Assembly: GCA_003058525.1 (NCBI GenBank)
Contig: QBVD01000042.1
Location: forward strand, 1-64,000
DNA: 64,000 bases
Reading direction: 5' to 3'
From: a gamma proteobacterium symbiont of Ctena orbiculata
GTDB taxonomy: Bacteria > Pseudomonadota > Gammaproteobacteria > Chromatiales > Chromatiaceae
Both the position numbers and the translations under genes were made by a program. The notes under the pieces were generated by a model. That model searched no databases, was not told the DNA's origin, and was given only the letters and a program-made list of their open reading frames with translations. Of the stretch, positions 25,107 to 34,396 are shown piece by piece (the stretch's first letter is position 1; every line of letters begins with the position of its first letter).

Positions 25107-26231
25107 ATGTTAAAGAAACTGGTTTTCACGTTGATAGGTCTGGCTATCCTGATAGGTGTACCGACCCTTATCAAGTTGAAACAATTCGAAACCATGGGTG
25201 CGGCACAGATGGAGATGCCCCCCGAGACAGTAACCTCAGATCAGGTCCGCAGCCAGCGTTGGCCTAACACAGTGAGCGCAACCGGTTCGCTGGTCGCTGT
25301 TCAGGGGGTAATCGTCAGCGCCGAACTGGGCGGCAAGATCGAAGAGATTGCCTTTGAATCAGGTGATCGAGTCAAGCAGGACGATCTACTGGTTCGTATC
25401 GACGTCTCCGCTGAGCAGGCGCAGCTCCGCTCAGCTGAGGCCGCGGCCAAACTGGCGCGTATCAACCTGGATCGCAACCGGGATCTGCGCGCCAACAAGA
25501 CTGTCTCTCAGGCCGATCTCGACACCGCCGAGGCCAACTTCAAGCAGGCCACCGCCCAGGTGGACAATGTGCGCGCCACCATTGCCAAAAAGACGCTGCG
25601 CGCCCCCTTTGCCGGTCAGCTGGGACTGCGCCAGGTCAATCTGGGACAGATTGTCGAGCAGGGCACCCCTGTTGTGACCTTGCAGACAATCGATCCGATC
25701 TATGTTGACTTCTCATTGCCTCAGCAGCAATTTTCCATCCTGGAACCCGGCACCGAGGTGCAGGTGACAACCGATGCGGCCCCCGAAAAGGTCTTCAGCG
25801 GCAGGATCATCGCCGTGAATCCCGAGATCGATCAGATGACACGCAGCGTGCGCGTCAGGGCAACCCTGTCCAATCAGAGCGAACTGCTGCGTCCCGGCAT
25901 GTTTGCCAATGTGGAGGTGATGCTGTCGGATGATGAGGAAGTGCTCGCCATCCCCGCCACCGCGGTGCTCTATGCGCCCTACGGCGATACCGTATTTGTT
26001 ATCGACGAGGTCGAGGATGAAAAGAGCGGTGAAAAACAGCTTGTGTTGCGTCAGCAGGTGATCCGTCTTGGCGCCACCCGGGGCGATTTCGTTGCCGTGG
26101 TGACGGGGCTCGAGGAGGAGGAAAAGGTGGTCACCAGCGGTGTCTTCAAACTGCGGCCGAAGATGGCGGTAATCGTCGACAACAGCTTGGCACCCGAAGC
26201 GGAGATGGAGCCCACCCCCGAGAATGAGTAA
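25107..26231 (+). CDS. RND efflux periplasmic adaptor (membrane fusion protein)
   Basis: This 374-residue protein has an N-terminal anchor (LVFTLIGLAILIGVPTLI), a lipoyl half-motif (ELGGKIEEIAFESGDRVKQDDLLVRID), an alpha-hairpin, a second half-motif (RAPFAGQLGLRQVNLGQIVEQGT) and beta-barrel and membrane-proximal domains. It links the RND pump to an outer-membrane channel. The permease gene follows after 55 bases. No channel gene is present, so a TolC-like protein encoded elsewhere is expected. Confidence 0.9.
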   Translation: MLKKLVFTLIGLAILIGVPTLIKLKQFETMGAAQMEMPPETVTSDQVRSQRWPNTVSATGSLVAVQGVIVSAELGGKIEEIAFESGDRVKQDDLLVRIDVSAEQAQLRSAEAAAKLARINLDRNRDLRANKTVSQADLDTAEANFKQATAQVDNVRATIAKKTLRAPFAGQLGLRQVNLGQIVEQGTPVVTLQTIDPIYVDFSLPQQQFSILEPGTEVQVTTDAAPEKVFSGRIIAVNPEIDQMTRSVRVRATLSNQSELLRPGMFANVEVMLSDDEEVLAIPATAVLYAPYGDTVFVIDEVEDEKSGEKQLVLRQQVIRLGATRGDFVAVVTGLEEEEKVVTSGVFKLRPKMAVIVDNSLAPEAEMEPTPENE

Positions 26232-26286
26232 ATCCATCCAACGCTATGACGATGCGCTGTAAGAACTTTGAGCAAGGGACTTTGAT

Positions 26287-29200
26287 ATGGCAAGGATGAA
26301 AGCCTTTACCGATCTGTTCATCCAGCGGCCGGTGGTTGCGATCGTGCTCAATCTGTTGATTGTCATAGCCGGTTTTCAGGCCTGGAACAGTCTCAACATC
26401 CGGCAATATCCGCGTAGCGACAACGCCACGGTCAATATCTCCACCGTCTATGTGGGCGCCAGCGCGGAGCTGGTGCGCGGTTTCATCACCACGCCGCTGG
26501 AGCAGGCCATCGCTTCGGCCGACGGTATCGACTATATCGAATCGAAGAGCCTTCAGGGCTTCTCCATGATCAACGCCCGCCTGAAGCTCAACTACGAGCC
26601 TACCAAGGCCCTGGCGGAGATTACCGCCAAGGTGAACCAGGTGCGCAACGAGCTGCCCGCCGAGGCCCAGGTGCCGGCGATCTCGGTGCAGTCGGCCGAT
26701 TCGGAATTCGCCGCAGCCTATATCAGCTTCGCTTCCGATATCCTTTCCCAGGCCGAGATCACCGACTATCTGATCCGTGTCATACAGCCACGCCTGGCCG
26801 CCGTTGCGGGAGTTCAGCGGGCCGAGATATTCGGCGCCCGCACCTTCGCCATGCGCATCTGGCTGAAGCCGGACAAGATGGCCGCCTACCACGTCAGTCC
26901 GGCACAGGTGCGCCAGGCACTGGCCGCCAACAACTTTCTCGCCGCCGTCGGCAGCACCAAGGGTTCTCTGGTCCAGGTCACCCTGACGGCCAATACGGAT
27001 CTTCACACGGTGGAGGAGTTCGAGCGCCTGGTGATCCGGCAGCAGGACGACGCTATCGTGCGCCTGAAGGATATCGCCGAGGTTACCCTCGGTGCCGAGG
27101 ATTACGACACTACGGTCAGCTACCTGGGCCAGACAGCCGTCTTCATGGGCATCTTTCCCCTGCCCACCGCCAACACCATCGATGTCATCAAACGGGTGCG
27201 CACGGAGATCGATGCCATATCCCGCGATCTGCCGACCGGCCTCGAGGTGGAGCTCGGCTACGACGCCTCTGAATATATCGCCAATGCCATCACCGAGGTC
27301 ACCAAGACCCTGGGCGATACCCTGATGATCGTCATCGTCGTCATCTTCCTCTTTATGGGCTCGATGCGTTCCGCCCTGGTGCCGATGTTCGCGATACCGG
27401 TTTCGCTGATCGGCAGCATCTTTCTGATGCAGATATTCGGCTTCTCCCTCAACCTGCTCACCCTCCTGGCCATCGTACTCTCCGTCGGCCTGGTGGTGGA
27501 CGACGCCATTGTCATGGTGGAAAACATCGAGCGCCATCTGCGGGAGGGCCGCAGCAAGCGGGAAGCGGCCCTGCTCGGCGCACGCGAGCTGGTGGGACCG
27601 GTCATCGCCATGACCATCACCCTGGCGGCGGTCTATATACCGATCGCCATGCAGGGGGGGCTCACCGGCGCCCTGTTTCGCGAGTTCGCCCTTACCCTGG
27701 CCGGCACCGTCACCATCTCCGGCTTTGTCGCACTGACCCTTTCGCCGATGATGTCCTCCCACATGCTGCGCAGTGCCGCGGACGAGGAGAAGGGCTTTAC
27801 CGGCTGGGTCAATCACCACTTCGATCGCATGCGACTGGCCTACGGCCGCCTGATCGATAACACCCTGGACGCTCGCCCCTTCGTCTATGTGATATGGCTC
27901 GCTGTCGCCGCGGCGGCCTTTCCCCTCTACAACATGTCGCCCAAGGAGCTGGCGCCCGGCGAGGATCAGAGTGTTATCTTCGGCGTGATCAACGCATCGG
28001 CCAACGCCACAGCCAATCAGAAGGAGTTTTACGGCAAGGCCGTCGAGGAGGCTTTCCTGAGTACGGAGGAGGTGGATCTCACCTTTCAGATTCTGCTCGC
28101 CCCCTCCGTCGGCGCCCTCTACGATACCGACGGCTTCTCCGGCATGGTGGTCAAGCCATGGCACAATCCACGTGAGCGCACTGTCTTTGAGATCATACCC
28201 GAGATTCAGGCCAAGCTGTCGCAGATCCCGGGCTTCCAGATCTTCGCCACTACGCCACCCGCCCTGCCTGGTGGCAGCAACTTCCCCGTCGAGTTCATCA
28301 TCGCCTCCACCGGGGACGCCAAGCGGTTGCTCGACTTCGCCGAACAGATACAGGGCAAGGCTGCGGAAAGCGGCATGTTCCACTTTCCACCCCTGATCGA
28401 CCTCAAATACGATCAGCCCCAGGCCCAGGTGGTATTGGACCGGGATAAGATCGGCGCCCTTGGGCTCGATCTGAATCAGGTCGGCAACGACATGGCCGCC
28501 GCCCTGGGTGGCGACTACGTCAACCGTTTCAATATCGCGGGGCGCAGTTATAAGGTGATTCCGCAGATCGAGCGCGCCCAGCGGCTCAATCCGGAGCAGC
28601 TTACCGAGATCTATATCAACGGCCCGCAAGGCGAACTGATCCCACTGAGCAGCGTGGCACGCATCGAAAACAGCACGGTGCCCCGCTCCCTCAACCGCTT
28701 CCAGCAGCTCAACTCGGTAAAGCTCTCGGGCATGACCAATCGTACTCTCGACGAAGCCCTCACCGTGCTGGAAGATGCGGCGCGGGAGATCCTGCCACCC
28801 GGCTACACCATCGACTACACCGGTGAGTCGCGCCAGCTGCGCCATGAGGGCAACAAGTTCCTGCCCGCCTTTTCCCTGGCCATCGTGATGATCTTCATGG
28901 CGCTGGCGGTGCAGTTCAACTCATTCCGCGACCCGCTGATCATCCTCCTGGGTTCAGTGCCGCTGGCGATGTTCGGCGCCCTGATCTTCACCTTCCTGAA
29001 GATGCCCAATCCCAACATGCCCTTCTGGACCAGCGGCTGGACCACCACCCTCAACATCTATGCCCAGGTGGGACTGGTGACCCTGGTCGGCCTGATCGCG
29101 AAAAACGGCATCCTCATCGTCGAGTTCGCCAACAAACTGCAGGAACAGGGATTATCAAAGATCGACGCCGTGCGCGAGGCGGCCATGACCCGTCTGCGCC

Positions 29201-29460
29201 CGGTATTGATGACGACCGTGGCAACGGTCGCCGGTCACTTTCCCCTGATCCTGGTAACCGGCGCCGGCGCCGCAGCACGCAACTCCATCGGCCTGGTACT
29301 GGTCGGCGGCATGGCCATCGGTACGCTATTCACCCTCTTCGTGCTGCCGTCGATCTATGTCCTGTTGGCAAAGGAGCACACTCACGAGGAACCTGAAGAG
29401 GCTGCCGGCATCGCGGTGTCCGCCAATGCCGAGCCGGCGTTGAACAGTGATCGAGCCTGA
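26287..29460 (+). CDS. RND (HAE-1 type) multidrug efflux permease
   Basis: This 1,057-residue inner-membrane protein is of AcrB/MexB length with twelve helices and two large periplasmic loops. The proton-relay Asp pair is in VGLVVDDAIVMVEN, and the TM10-11 region GLIAKNGILIVEFAN is typical. The N-terminus (FTDLFIQRPVVAIVLNLLIVIAG) is canonical. It functions as a proton-driven trimeric exporter with the adaptor encoded just upstream. Substrates cannot be predicted. GC content and codon bias are high, which opens a long spurious antisense frame. Confidence 0.92.
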   Translation: MARMKAFTDLFIQRPVVAIVLNLLIVIAGFQAWNSLNIRQYPRSDNATVNISTVYVGASAELVRGFITTPLEQAIASADGIDYIESKSLQGFSMINARLKLNYEPTKALAEITAKVNQVRNELPAEAQVPAISVQSADSEFAAAYISFASDILSQAEITDYLIRVIQPRLAAVAGVQRAEIFGARTFAMRIWLKPDKMAAYHVSPAQVRQALAANNFLAAVGSTKGSLVQVTLTANTDLHTVEEFERLVIRQQDDAIVRLKDIAEVTLGAEDYDTTVSYLGQTAVFMGIFPLPTANTIDVIKRVRTEIDAISRDLPTGLEVELGYDASEYIANAITEVTKTLGDTLMIVIVVIFLFMGSMRSALVPMFAIPVSLIGSIFLMQIFGFSLNLLTLLAIVLSVGLVVDDAIVMVENIERHLREGRSKREAALLGARELVGPVIAMTITLAAVYIPIAMQGGLTGALFREFALTLAGTVTISGFVALTLSPMMSSHMLRSAADEEKGFTGWVNHHFDRMRLAYGRLIDNTLDARPFVYVIWLAVAAAAFPLYNMSPKELAPGEDQSVIFGVINASANATANQKEFYGKAVEEAFLSTEEVDLTFQILLAPSVGALYDTDGFSGMVVKPWHNPRERTVFEIIPEIQAKLSQIPGFQIFATTPPALPGGSNFPVEFIIASTGDAKRLLDFAEQIQGKAAESGMFHFPPLIDLKYDQPQAQVVLDRDKIGALGLDLNQVGNDMAAALGGDYVNRFNIAGRSYKVIPQIERAQRLNPEQLTEIYINGPQGELIPLSSVARIENSTVPRSLNRFQQLNSVKLSGMTNRTLDEALTVLEDAAREILPPGYTIDYTGESRQLRHEGNKFLPAFSLAIVMIFMALAVQFNSFRDPLIILLGSVPLAMFGALIFTFLKMPNPNMPFWTSGWTTTLNIYAQVGLVTLVGLIAKNGILIVEFANKLQEQGLSKIDAVREAAMTRLRPVLMTTVATVAGHFPLILVTGAGAAARNSIGLVLVGGMAIGTLFTLFVLPSIYVLLAKEHTHEEPEEAAGIAVSANAEPALNSDRA

Positions 29461-29478
29461 TACGCAACCTCCCTTTGT

Positions 29479-29503
29479 TAGGGCCTGTTACCACTCACCC
29501 AAT
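29479..29503. mobile_element. MITE terminal repeat, single diverged end
   Basis: TAGGGCCTGTTACCACTCAC followed by CCAAT matches the left terminal repeat with two changes (A to C and A to C). No partner end was found within the next kilobase, so this looks like a relic or a solo end 20 bases after the permease stop codon. Confidence 0.6.
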
Positions 29504-29573
29504 CGGCCCAAACTGAATTTGAAAGCGTCAAGCTCACCACGCAGGCATGCCCGGTTGTTCTTAAAATATCGCT

Positions 29574-30314
29574 TCAACCCTCCATTAGATCCGCTTCTAC
29601 TATATTGCTGGCAAAGTCATGATAGACGGCACCGACCTGCTTGGCCATGGAATCCGGAAACACATGAAATTCATCTAATTCCAGGGCATTGATGATCGCC
29701 TGGGGAACGAGCTCCGCCGGCTCTGCGATTTCACCCAGCCCGGCATGCGCGGCCATATCCGTCGCTATCGGACCCGGGTGTACGCTGACCACCTGAGTAC
29801 CCTGCTCCTTGAGAACATCGCGCAGGCCCTGGGTCATGGAGTAGGATGCCGCCTTTGACGCCGAGTAGGTGGCGAAATCCGCAAAGTTCTTCATGGAAGC
29901 GACGGAGTTGAGCTGTACCAGCGCACCACCGCCATTTACCTTCAAAATGGGTGCGAAGGCCTGTGCCATCCGCATCAATCCATATACATTCACTTCCATC
30001 TCGTCCTGCAGCGCAGCAACCGCGTTGCTGGCCATGGGATTTGCAATATTCAACATGCCCGCATTGTTGATTACTATCTCCACGTCGCCGGCCTGGCTCG
30101 CGGCGGTGGTGATACTACCCGGATCGTTGAGGTCGATGCGCAATGCAACGACGCGTTCACCATAGGCATCGGTCAAGGGTTTGAGAGACTCGGGATTACG
30201 CGCCGCGGCGTATATCTTGCTCGCACCGGCAAGTAAAAACTCCTCCACTATGCTCTTGCCTATACCGCGATTGGCGCCTGTTACCAGAACAATTCGACCT
30301 TTCACTGATTGCAT
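29574..30314 (-). CDS. Short-chain dehydrogenase/reductase
   Basis: This protein has about 246 residues. The cofactor motif is TGANRGIG, NNAG is conserved, and the catalytic residues are Ser in QLNSVAS and YSASK. It is a classical SDR that uses NAD(P)(H) on an unknown alcohol or ketone. The start at MQSVKGR was chosen because AGGAG lies 7 bases upstream; the frame extends eight codons further. It is divergent from a TetR gene, and two matching operators lie between them, so it is probably repressed by that TetR protein. Confidence 0.85.
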   Translation of the reverse strand: MQSVKGRIVLVTGANRGIGKSIVEEFLLAGASKIYAAARNPESLKPLTDAYGERVVALRIDLNDPGSITTAASQAGDVEIVINNAGMLNIANPMASNAVAALQDEMEVNVYGLMRMAQAFAPILKVNGGGALVQLNSVASMKNFADFATYSASKAASYSMTQGLRDVLKEQGTQVVSVHPGPIATDMAAHAGLGEIAEPAELVPQAIINALELDEFHVFPDSMAKQVGAVYHDFASNIVEADLMEG

Positions 30315-30343
30315 GGGATAGCTCCTTTGGTTGATCAATATTG

Positions 30344-30359
30344 TGTACCGTTCGGTACA
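30344..30359. promoter_or_regulatory. TetR operator 1 in the SDR/tetR divergent region
   Basis: TGTACCGTTCGGTACA is a near-perfect 16-base palindrome located 30 bases upstream of the SDR start. A second copy lies 28 bases away. Confidence 0.7.
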
Positions 30360-30371
30360 TATTTGAATTAT

Positions 30372-30387
30372 TATACCGATCGGTACA
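30372..30387. promoter_or_regulatory. TetR operator 2 in the SDR/tetR divergent region
   Basis: TATACCGATCGGTACA shares the ACCG(A/T)TCGGTACA core with operator 1, which supports dimer binding by the TetR protein encoded from 30423. Confidence 0.7.
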
Positions 30388-30422
30388 TAATGTCAACATG
30401 AAACATGGTGAAGAGGCGAACG

Positions 30423-31034
30423 ATGAGTGCAGGCAGGAAGCGAACGTTTGATAAGTCGGATGCATTGGACAAAGCGATGCGTGTTTTCTGGGAACATGGC
30501 TATGCCGGCACATCCGTGAGTGATCTGACTGAGGTGCTGGGGATCAACAAACCCAGCCTCTATTCAGCCTTTGGCAACAAAGAGCAGCTGTTCGCGACAG
30601 CGCTGGAACACTACATGTCGCACTATGGTGCACCGCTCCTGGAACGACTCACACAACCTACAGACATACCCTTCGCAGACCGGGTTCGAGCCTATATGCT
30701 TGGCATTATCGACTTGATCAACAGCGATGATTCACCCAAAGGGTGTCTGTTTGTGAAAAGCTGTTGCGAGGCCGGTAGCTCCGCAATGCCTGATGACGTT
30801 TCCCTGTCATTGCAGGAAATGAGACAGGTTAACGCCCAGTTGCTGACTAAGGCAGTGCAAGCCGAGCAGAAAAGAGGCCTTCTGCTTCAAGCAGCCAAGC
30901 CAAGGGATATCGCTGAATATCTGCTGTCCGTGTTGTATGGCCTCTCTGTACTGGCAAGACAGGGTAAATCCCGCAAAGAACTTGTCAGGATCGTCAATGT
31001 AGCTATTACTGCACTGCCGATGGCTCAAGCGTGA
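30423..31034 (+). CDS. TetR family transcriptional regulator
   Basis: This protein has about 203 residues. The helix-turn-helix is GYAGTSVSDLTEVLGINKPSLYSAFGNKEQLF. The C-terminal region GCLFVKSCCEAG contains paired cysteines, which could sense thiol-reactive ligands (inference). The start is the ATG preceded by AGAGG at 6 bases; a second ATG at 30405 is in frame. It is divergent from the SDR gene with two operators between them, fitting autoregulation and SDR repression. Confidence 0.85.
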   Translation: MSAGRKRTFDKSDALDKAMRVFWEHGYAGTSVSDLTEVLGINKPSLYSAFGNKEQLFATALEHYMSHYGAPLLERLTQPTDIPFADRVRAYMLGIIDLINSDDSPKGCLFVKSCCEAGSSAMPDDVSLSLQEMRQVNAQLLTKAVQAEQKRGLLLQAAKPRDIAEYLLSVLYGLSVLARQGKSRKELVRIVNVAITALPMAQA

Positions 31035-31131
31035 CTGTTGAATTTCGCCTCATTGGTATCCATGGGATAGCAATCACATACCACCCAGAGTATGTACTGG
31101 TAAAAACCTAATCCGGCACATACTGTCATTT

Positions 31132-32724
31132 TTACTGCTTTTTTATTTCCAGGACTGATACACTCTTGCCACCAAGCTCATGAACAACAATGCGGTTATT
31201 GTTTGTATCTGCAATAAACAATGTCTTGTCATGCAGTGCCAGGCCACCTGGCTCATTCAACTGAAACTGGCCGTTTACGGTACTGAGAAAACCCGGCCTG
31301 CCATCGCCAATTATCGATTTAATCACATCCTTCCCGAGATCAACGATTTTGATTTTATGGTTATATGTGTCCGCCAGGATAACCGAATGTTCACCGGCCA
31401 CTGCAATGCCCAACACGTGTTGTAGTTTTGCTTCGTGCAAAGTTCCATCCACATCACCGAAATCGAACAACCCCCTGCCCACCAATGTCTCCACGATTTC
31501 GTCTTTCAGGTGAATGCGCCTAATCGCCGAGGCTTCTGAATCAGCAATATATAACCAGTCTCCGAAAAGACTCAAGCCACTTGGCTGGCTGAATGTGGCT
31601 TTTTCGATATCTCCATCAGCAATACCTTCACGTCCCGATCCCGCAAAATGAATGAGTTGTTTTGATGCGGTATTGTAAACCCAGATCTGGTGGCTGCCCG
31701 CCATTGCGATGAAGAGTCGATCATTCCTGAGCGCCAGCGCCCAAGGTGACGCCATACCAATCGATGTGGCCTTATAATAGCCTTCACGTTTTCTTTCCAG
31801 GACACCATTACCTGCAACGGTAGTCACTGTTTTATCTATCAGGTCAATGTATCGTATGGTGTGATTCCCCGTGTCGGCCACATAGATTCCATTGCTGTCA
31901 AAGACAAGACCTTGAGGCATATTGAATCTTGCCCGGTTAAAACCGCCGTCCTCGTTTCCTGGCTCTTCCATCCCGATGACATGCTGTGTTTGTCCCTGAT
32001 GATCTGTCACAAGAATCCGATTATGTAGCGTATCGCTTATCGCCAGATGGGTGTCGGAAACCGCAATCTTACCTGGTGCAGCCAAGGGGGTTGGTTTACT
32101 GTTTTCACGTTCCAGTCGTAAAGGGATTGGAGTGAGGTTAAGGATACTCTTGTGCTGTTCGAGCAGTTCAGTGATTTTGTTATCTATCGGCTGGTATTTT
32201 CCTTCACCTGTCACCCGTCCCAGCACTTCTCCGGCAGGATCGATAAATACCCGGGTGGGCCATGCACGCATGCCATAATAGCCTGCCAACAGAGAGTCGA
32301 CATCGTTGACGACCGGATGGTCAACACCATACCTGATTACAATACTCCTGAGTGTATCGAGATTCTTTTCATTATCGAATTTCGGTGTGTGCACACCAAT
32401 AACCAAAAGCTGATCCCCATACTTTTTTTCCAGCTTCTTCAAGTCAGCCAGCACATGGATACAGTTGATACACCCGTAAGTCCAAAAGTCCAGAATAACG
32501 ACCTTTCCCAGCATGTCGTCAAATGTCAGAGGCCTCTCAACGTTCAACCATGGCATGCCTGGCGCAAACTCCGCGCCGGTATCGACAAGATCTCTCTGAA
32601 ATTCATCACTCTGCCCGTGATCTGCGGTCTCTGAAGAGCAGCCGTTAAAGCTCAAGAGGACTAATAGAAACAGCGACCATTGCAACCTGCGATATATTGA
32701 TAACGGATTGCCACTGTCAATCAT
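31132..32724 (-). CDS. Lipoprotein with thioredoxin-like domain and NHL repeats
   Basis: This 530-residue protein has a lipobox LSFNGC (lipid-anchored after cleavage). A thioredoxin-like domain (about 55-190) has the redox pair in WTYGCINC. A six-bladed NHL propeller follows (repeated MPQGLVFDSNGIYVADTGNHTIR-type units broken across blades, e.g. LYIADSEASAIRRI, LFIADTNNNRIVV). The arrangement matches NHLRC2-like proteins. It probably acts on periplasmic thiols or disulfides. It lies 137 bases downstream of the ferredoxin gene of the molybdoenzyme cluster and may be the last gene of that operon. Confidence 0.8.
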   Translation of the reverse strand: MIDSGNPLSIYRRLQWSLFLLVLLSFNGCSSETADHGQSDEFQRDLVDTGAEFAPGMPWLNVERPLTFDDMLGKVVILDFWTYGCINCIHVLADLKKLEKKYGDQLLVIGVHTPKFDNEKNLDTLRSIVIRYGVDHPVVNDVDSLLAGYYGMRAWPTRVFIDPAGEVLGRVTGEGKYQPIDNKITELLEQHKSILNLTPIPLRLERENSKPTPLAAPGKIAVSDTHLAISDTLHNRILVTDHQGQTQHVIGMEEPGNEDGGFNRARFNMPQGLVFDSNGIYVADTGNHTIRYIDLIDKTVTTVAGNGVLERKREGYYKATSIGMASPWALALRNDRLFIAMAGSHQIWVYNTASKQLIHFAGSGREGIADGDIEKATFSQPSGLSLFGDWLYIADSEASAIRRIHLKDEIVETLVGRGLFDFGDVDGTLHEAKLQHVLGIAVAGEHSVILADTYNHKIKIVDLGKDVIKSIIGDGRPGFLSTVNGQFQLNEPGGLALHDKTLFIADTNNNRIVVHELGGKSVSVLEIKKQ

Positions 32725-32861
32725 TTACTTTATTGCCCTGATAGCCATTCCTGGCTACAAGTAGAGCATAGGGAGCCTGATATGTCTTTAGCTGGTTATA
32801 AGATGTTATGAATTCTTTATATTTTGAGAAGACCCCATAATTACCTGTAAAAAACGGGGCC

Positions 32862-33938
32862 CTATTCCATGACTTGAAAAAGGTTATTATGATGGTTGAC
32901 TTGAGCGCAAATTCTGCAATGTGTTTGCGATCGCGTGCCGCTTTCTACCGGCATATGCGCCTGGTTGCCACAGCATGAACATTTTATCGGCGCTAAGATC
33001 AGATCCCGTTGATCCAACTGCGACCACTGAATGACCGATATGGCTTGTGCATTGCATATATCCTGACAGATGCCACAGCCGGTACATGCCTGCGGCTCCA
33101 TTCGGTAAAACATCTGTTCACTGTTTTCAGTGAGTATTATTGCACCATGAGGACAGATCCTGATACAGGCATCGCAGCCATTGCATTTATAGGCGTCAAT
33201 TTGCGGCACATACGGCCAAATTGAAGACCCGCCTCTCTCCGGCAACAACTCTCCTGGTGCTGGAAATTCATCAGCTTCCGTTTCATACAGCTTGAATATG
33301 GCTGATGCGGCCTGAACGTTGCCATCGATCATTCCCCTTAAAAATCCTCTACGACTAAGCTTGGATGCCGCGTCATTTGCAACCAGGAGAGAACTGATAC
33401 GCAGCCACTTATTGCCACTCAATAGGCGATAACCGATAGGTGCATTCAAATCATCGGAAAGTGCCGGATTGATCCGATCGACTCTTTCAAAGAACGTTTC
33501 CCCACTGTTGCGTTGACACTCTGAACAACTGCCCGTTGCCACTAGCCACTCGGAATATCCCAGCCGATACAACTTAAGAATATCGTGTATGCCGATGAGA
33601 TGGATACAGGGGATGGTGCCTTTCTGCCGGGTAAATCCCACCTCTTCACAGGCGCACAACGCGATCTTCCCCTGTTTCCATTCACCAATAAGAATCTCAT
33701 ATTGAAATGAGATCGCCCCTTCAGGACAAACAGGCGCGCACAATCCGCACCCGTCACAGAGTGTGGTATCGAGTTGCAACGCATCATCATCCAAGGACCA
33801 TGCACACTGTGGACAGGCATCCACACATGATGAACAGCTCGCCACCTCTACCCTTGCATGGACACAACGCTCTGAAATCACATCCGGTAATCTCTCTTCT
33901 TGTCGGATACGATCGAACAGTTCTTTTAAGTGAACCAT
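32862..33938 (-). CDS. Multi-cluster ferredoxin-like protein of the molybdoenzyme operon
   Basis: This 358-residue protein has no signal peptide or membrane helix. Fe-S motifs in order: CSSCVDACPQC, CDGCGLCAPVCPEGA, a middle region with extra Cys (CACEEVGF, CSECQRN), then CNGCDACIRICPHGA and CTGCGICQDICNAQA, and a C-terminal CSCCGN ... CRIC pair that may bind zinc or another cluster. Up to four [4Fe-4S] clusters are predicted. An internal SRRGFLRG stretch resembles a Tat motif but is far from the N-terminus. It could deliver electrons on the cytoplasmic side or help assemble the enzyme. It follows the cytochrome gene after 30 bases. Confidence 0.7.
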   Translation of the reverse strand: MVHLKELFDRIRQEERLPDVISERCVHARVEVASCSSCVDACPQCAWSLDDDALQLDTTLCDGCGLCAPVCPEGAISFQYEILIGEWKQGKIALCACEEVGFTRQKGTIPCIHLIGIHDILKLYRLGYSEWLVATGSCSECQRNSGETFFERVDRINPALSDDLNAPIGYRLLSGNKWLRISSLLVANDAASKLSRRGFLRGMIDGNVQAASAIFKLYETEADEFPAPGELLPERGGSSIWPYVPQIDAYKCNGCDACIRICPHGAIILTENSEQMFYRMEPQACTGCGICQDICNAQAISVIQWSQLDQRDLILAPIKCSCCGNQAHMPVESGTRSQTHCRICAQVNHHNNLFQVME

Positions 33939-33968
33939 TGGCCTGATATAGAGATGCAGCTTGACATT

Positions 33969-34355
33969 TTATTTTTTAAAGCTTCTTAGATAAGCGACAA
34001 TGGCTTTAATATCTCCATCAGGAATATCTGCACGCCCAGGCATTGTCGGTGCACCGCCATACTTGGCTGATCCATTTTTTATTATATTGACCAGATCTGC
34101 ATCAGTACCAGTTTGTCCATCGCCATCTGTATCGTACAGGAACACACCCTCTACAAAACTACGTGGCTTCGGATTCATTGCCATTGCTGCCGGTCCATCA
34201 CCCTGCCCGGAAAATCCGTGGCAAGCCACACAACCGCCAGTACCCTCGTAGACACCCTTACCTGCAGCAGCATCCGCAAGAGTACCTTGTGAGTTGAAAA
34301 CCAACAGTGTTGCAAGGGATGATACAGCCACCCAATGTCTTTTATCCAATTTCAT
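33969..34355 (-). CDS. Monohaem class I cytochrome c
   Basis: In this 128-residue protein a signal peptide is followed by one haem site, CVACHGFSGQGDG. The distal Met is likely in GGAPTMPGRADI, and the C-terminal helix reads IKAIVAYLRSFKK. It is a periplasmic electron carrier. Its place between the TorD-like and ferredoxin genes suggests it exchanges electrons with the DmsAB-like enzyme or the pentahaem cytochrome. Confidence 0.85.
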   Translation of the reverse strand: MKLDKRHWVAVSSLATLLVFNSQGTLADAAAGKGVYEGTGGCVACHGFSGQGDGPAAMAMNPKPRSFVEGVFLYDTDGDGQTGTDADLVNIIKNGSAKYGGAPTMPGRADIPDGDIKAIVAYLRSFKK

Positions 34356-34396
34356 TCGATACTCTCCTAACGCATATTACTTGACCAGACCGGAAC

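Noticed and set aside
26146..28845. 899-codon minus-strand reading frame
   Set aside because: It lies antisense to the well-supported RND adaptor/permease genes. Its His/Gly/Gln-rich translation has no protein-like motifs, and the long frame results from GC-rich codon bias.
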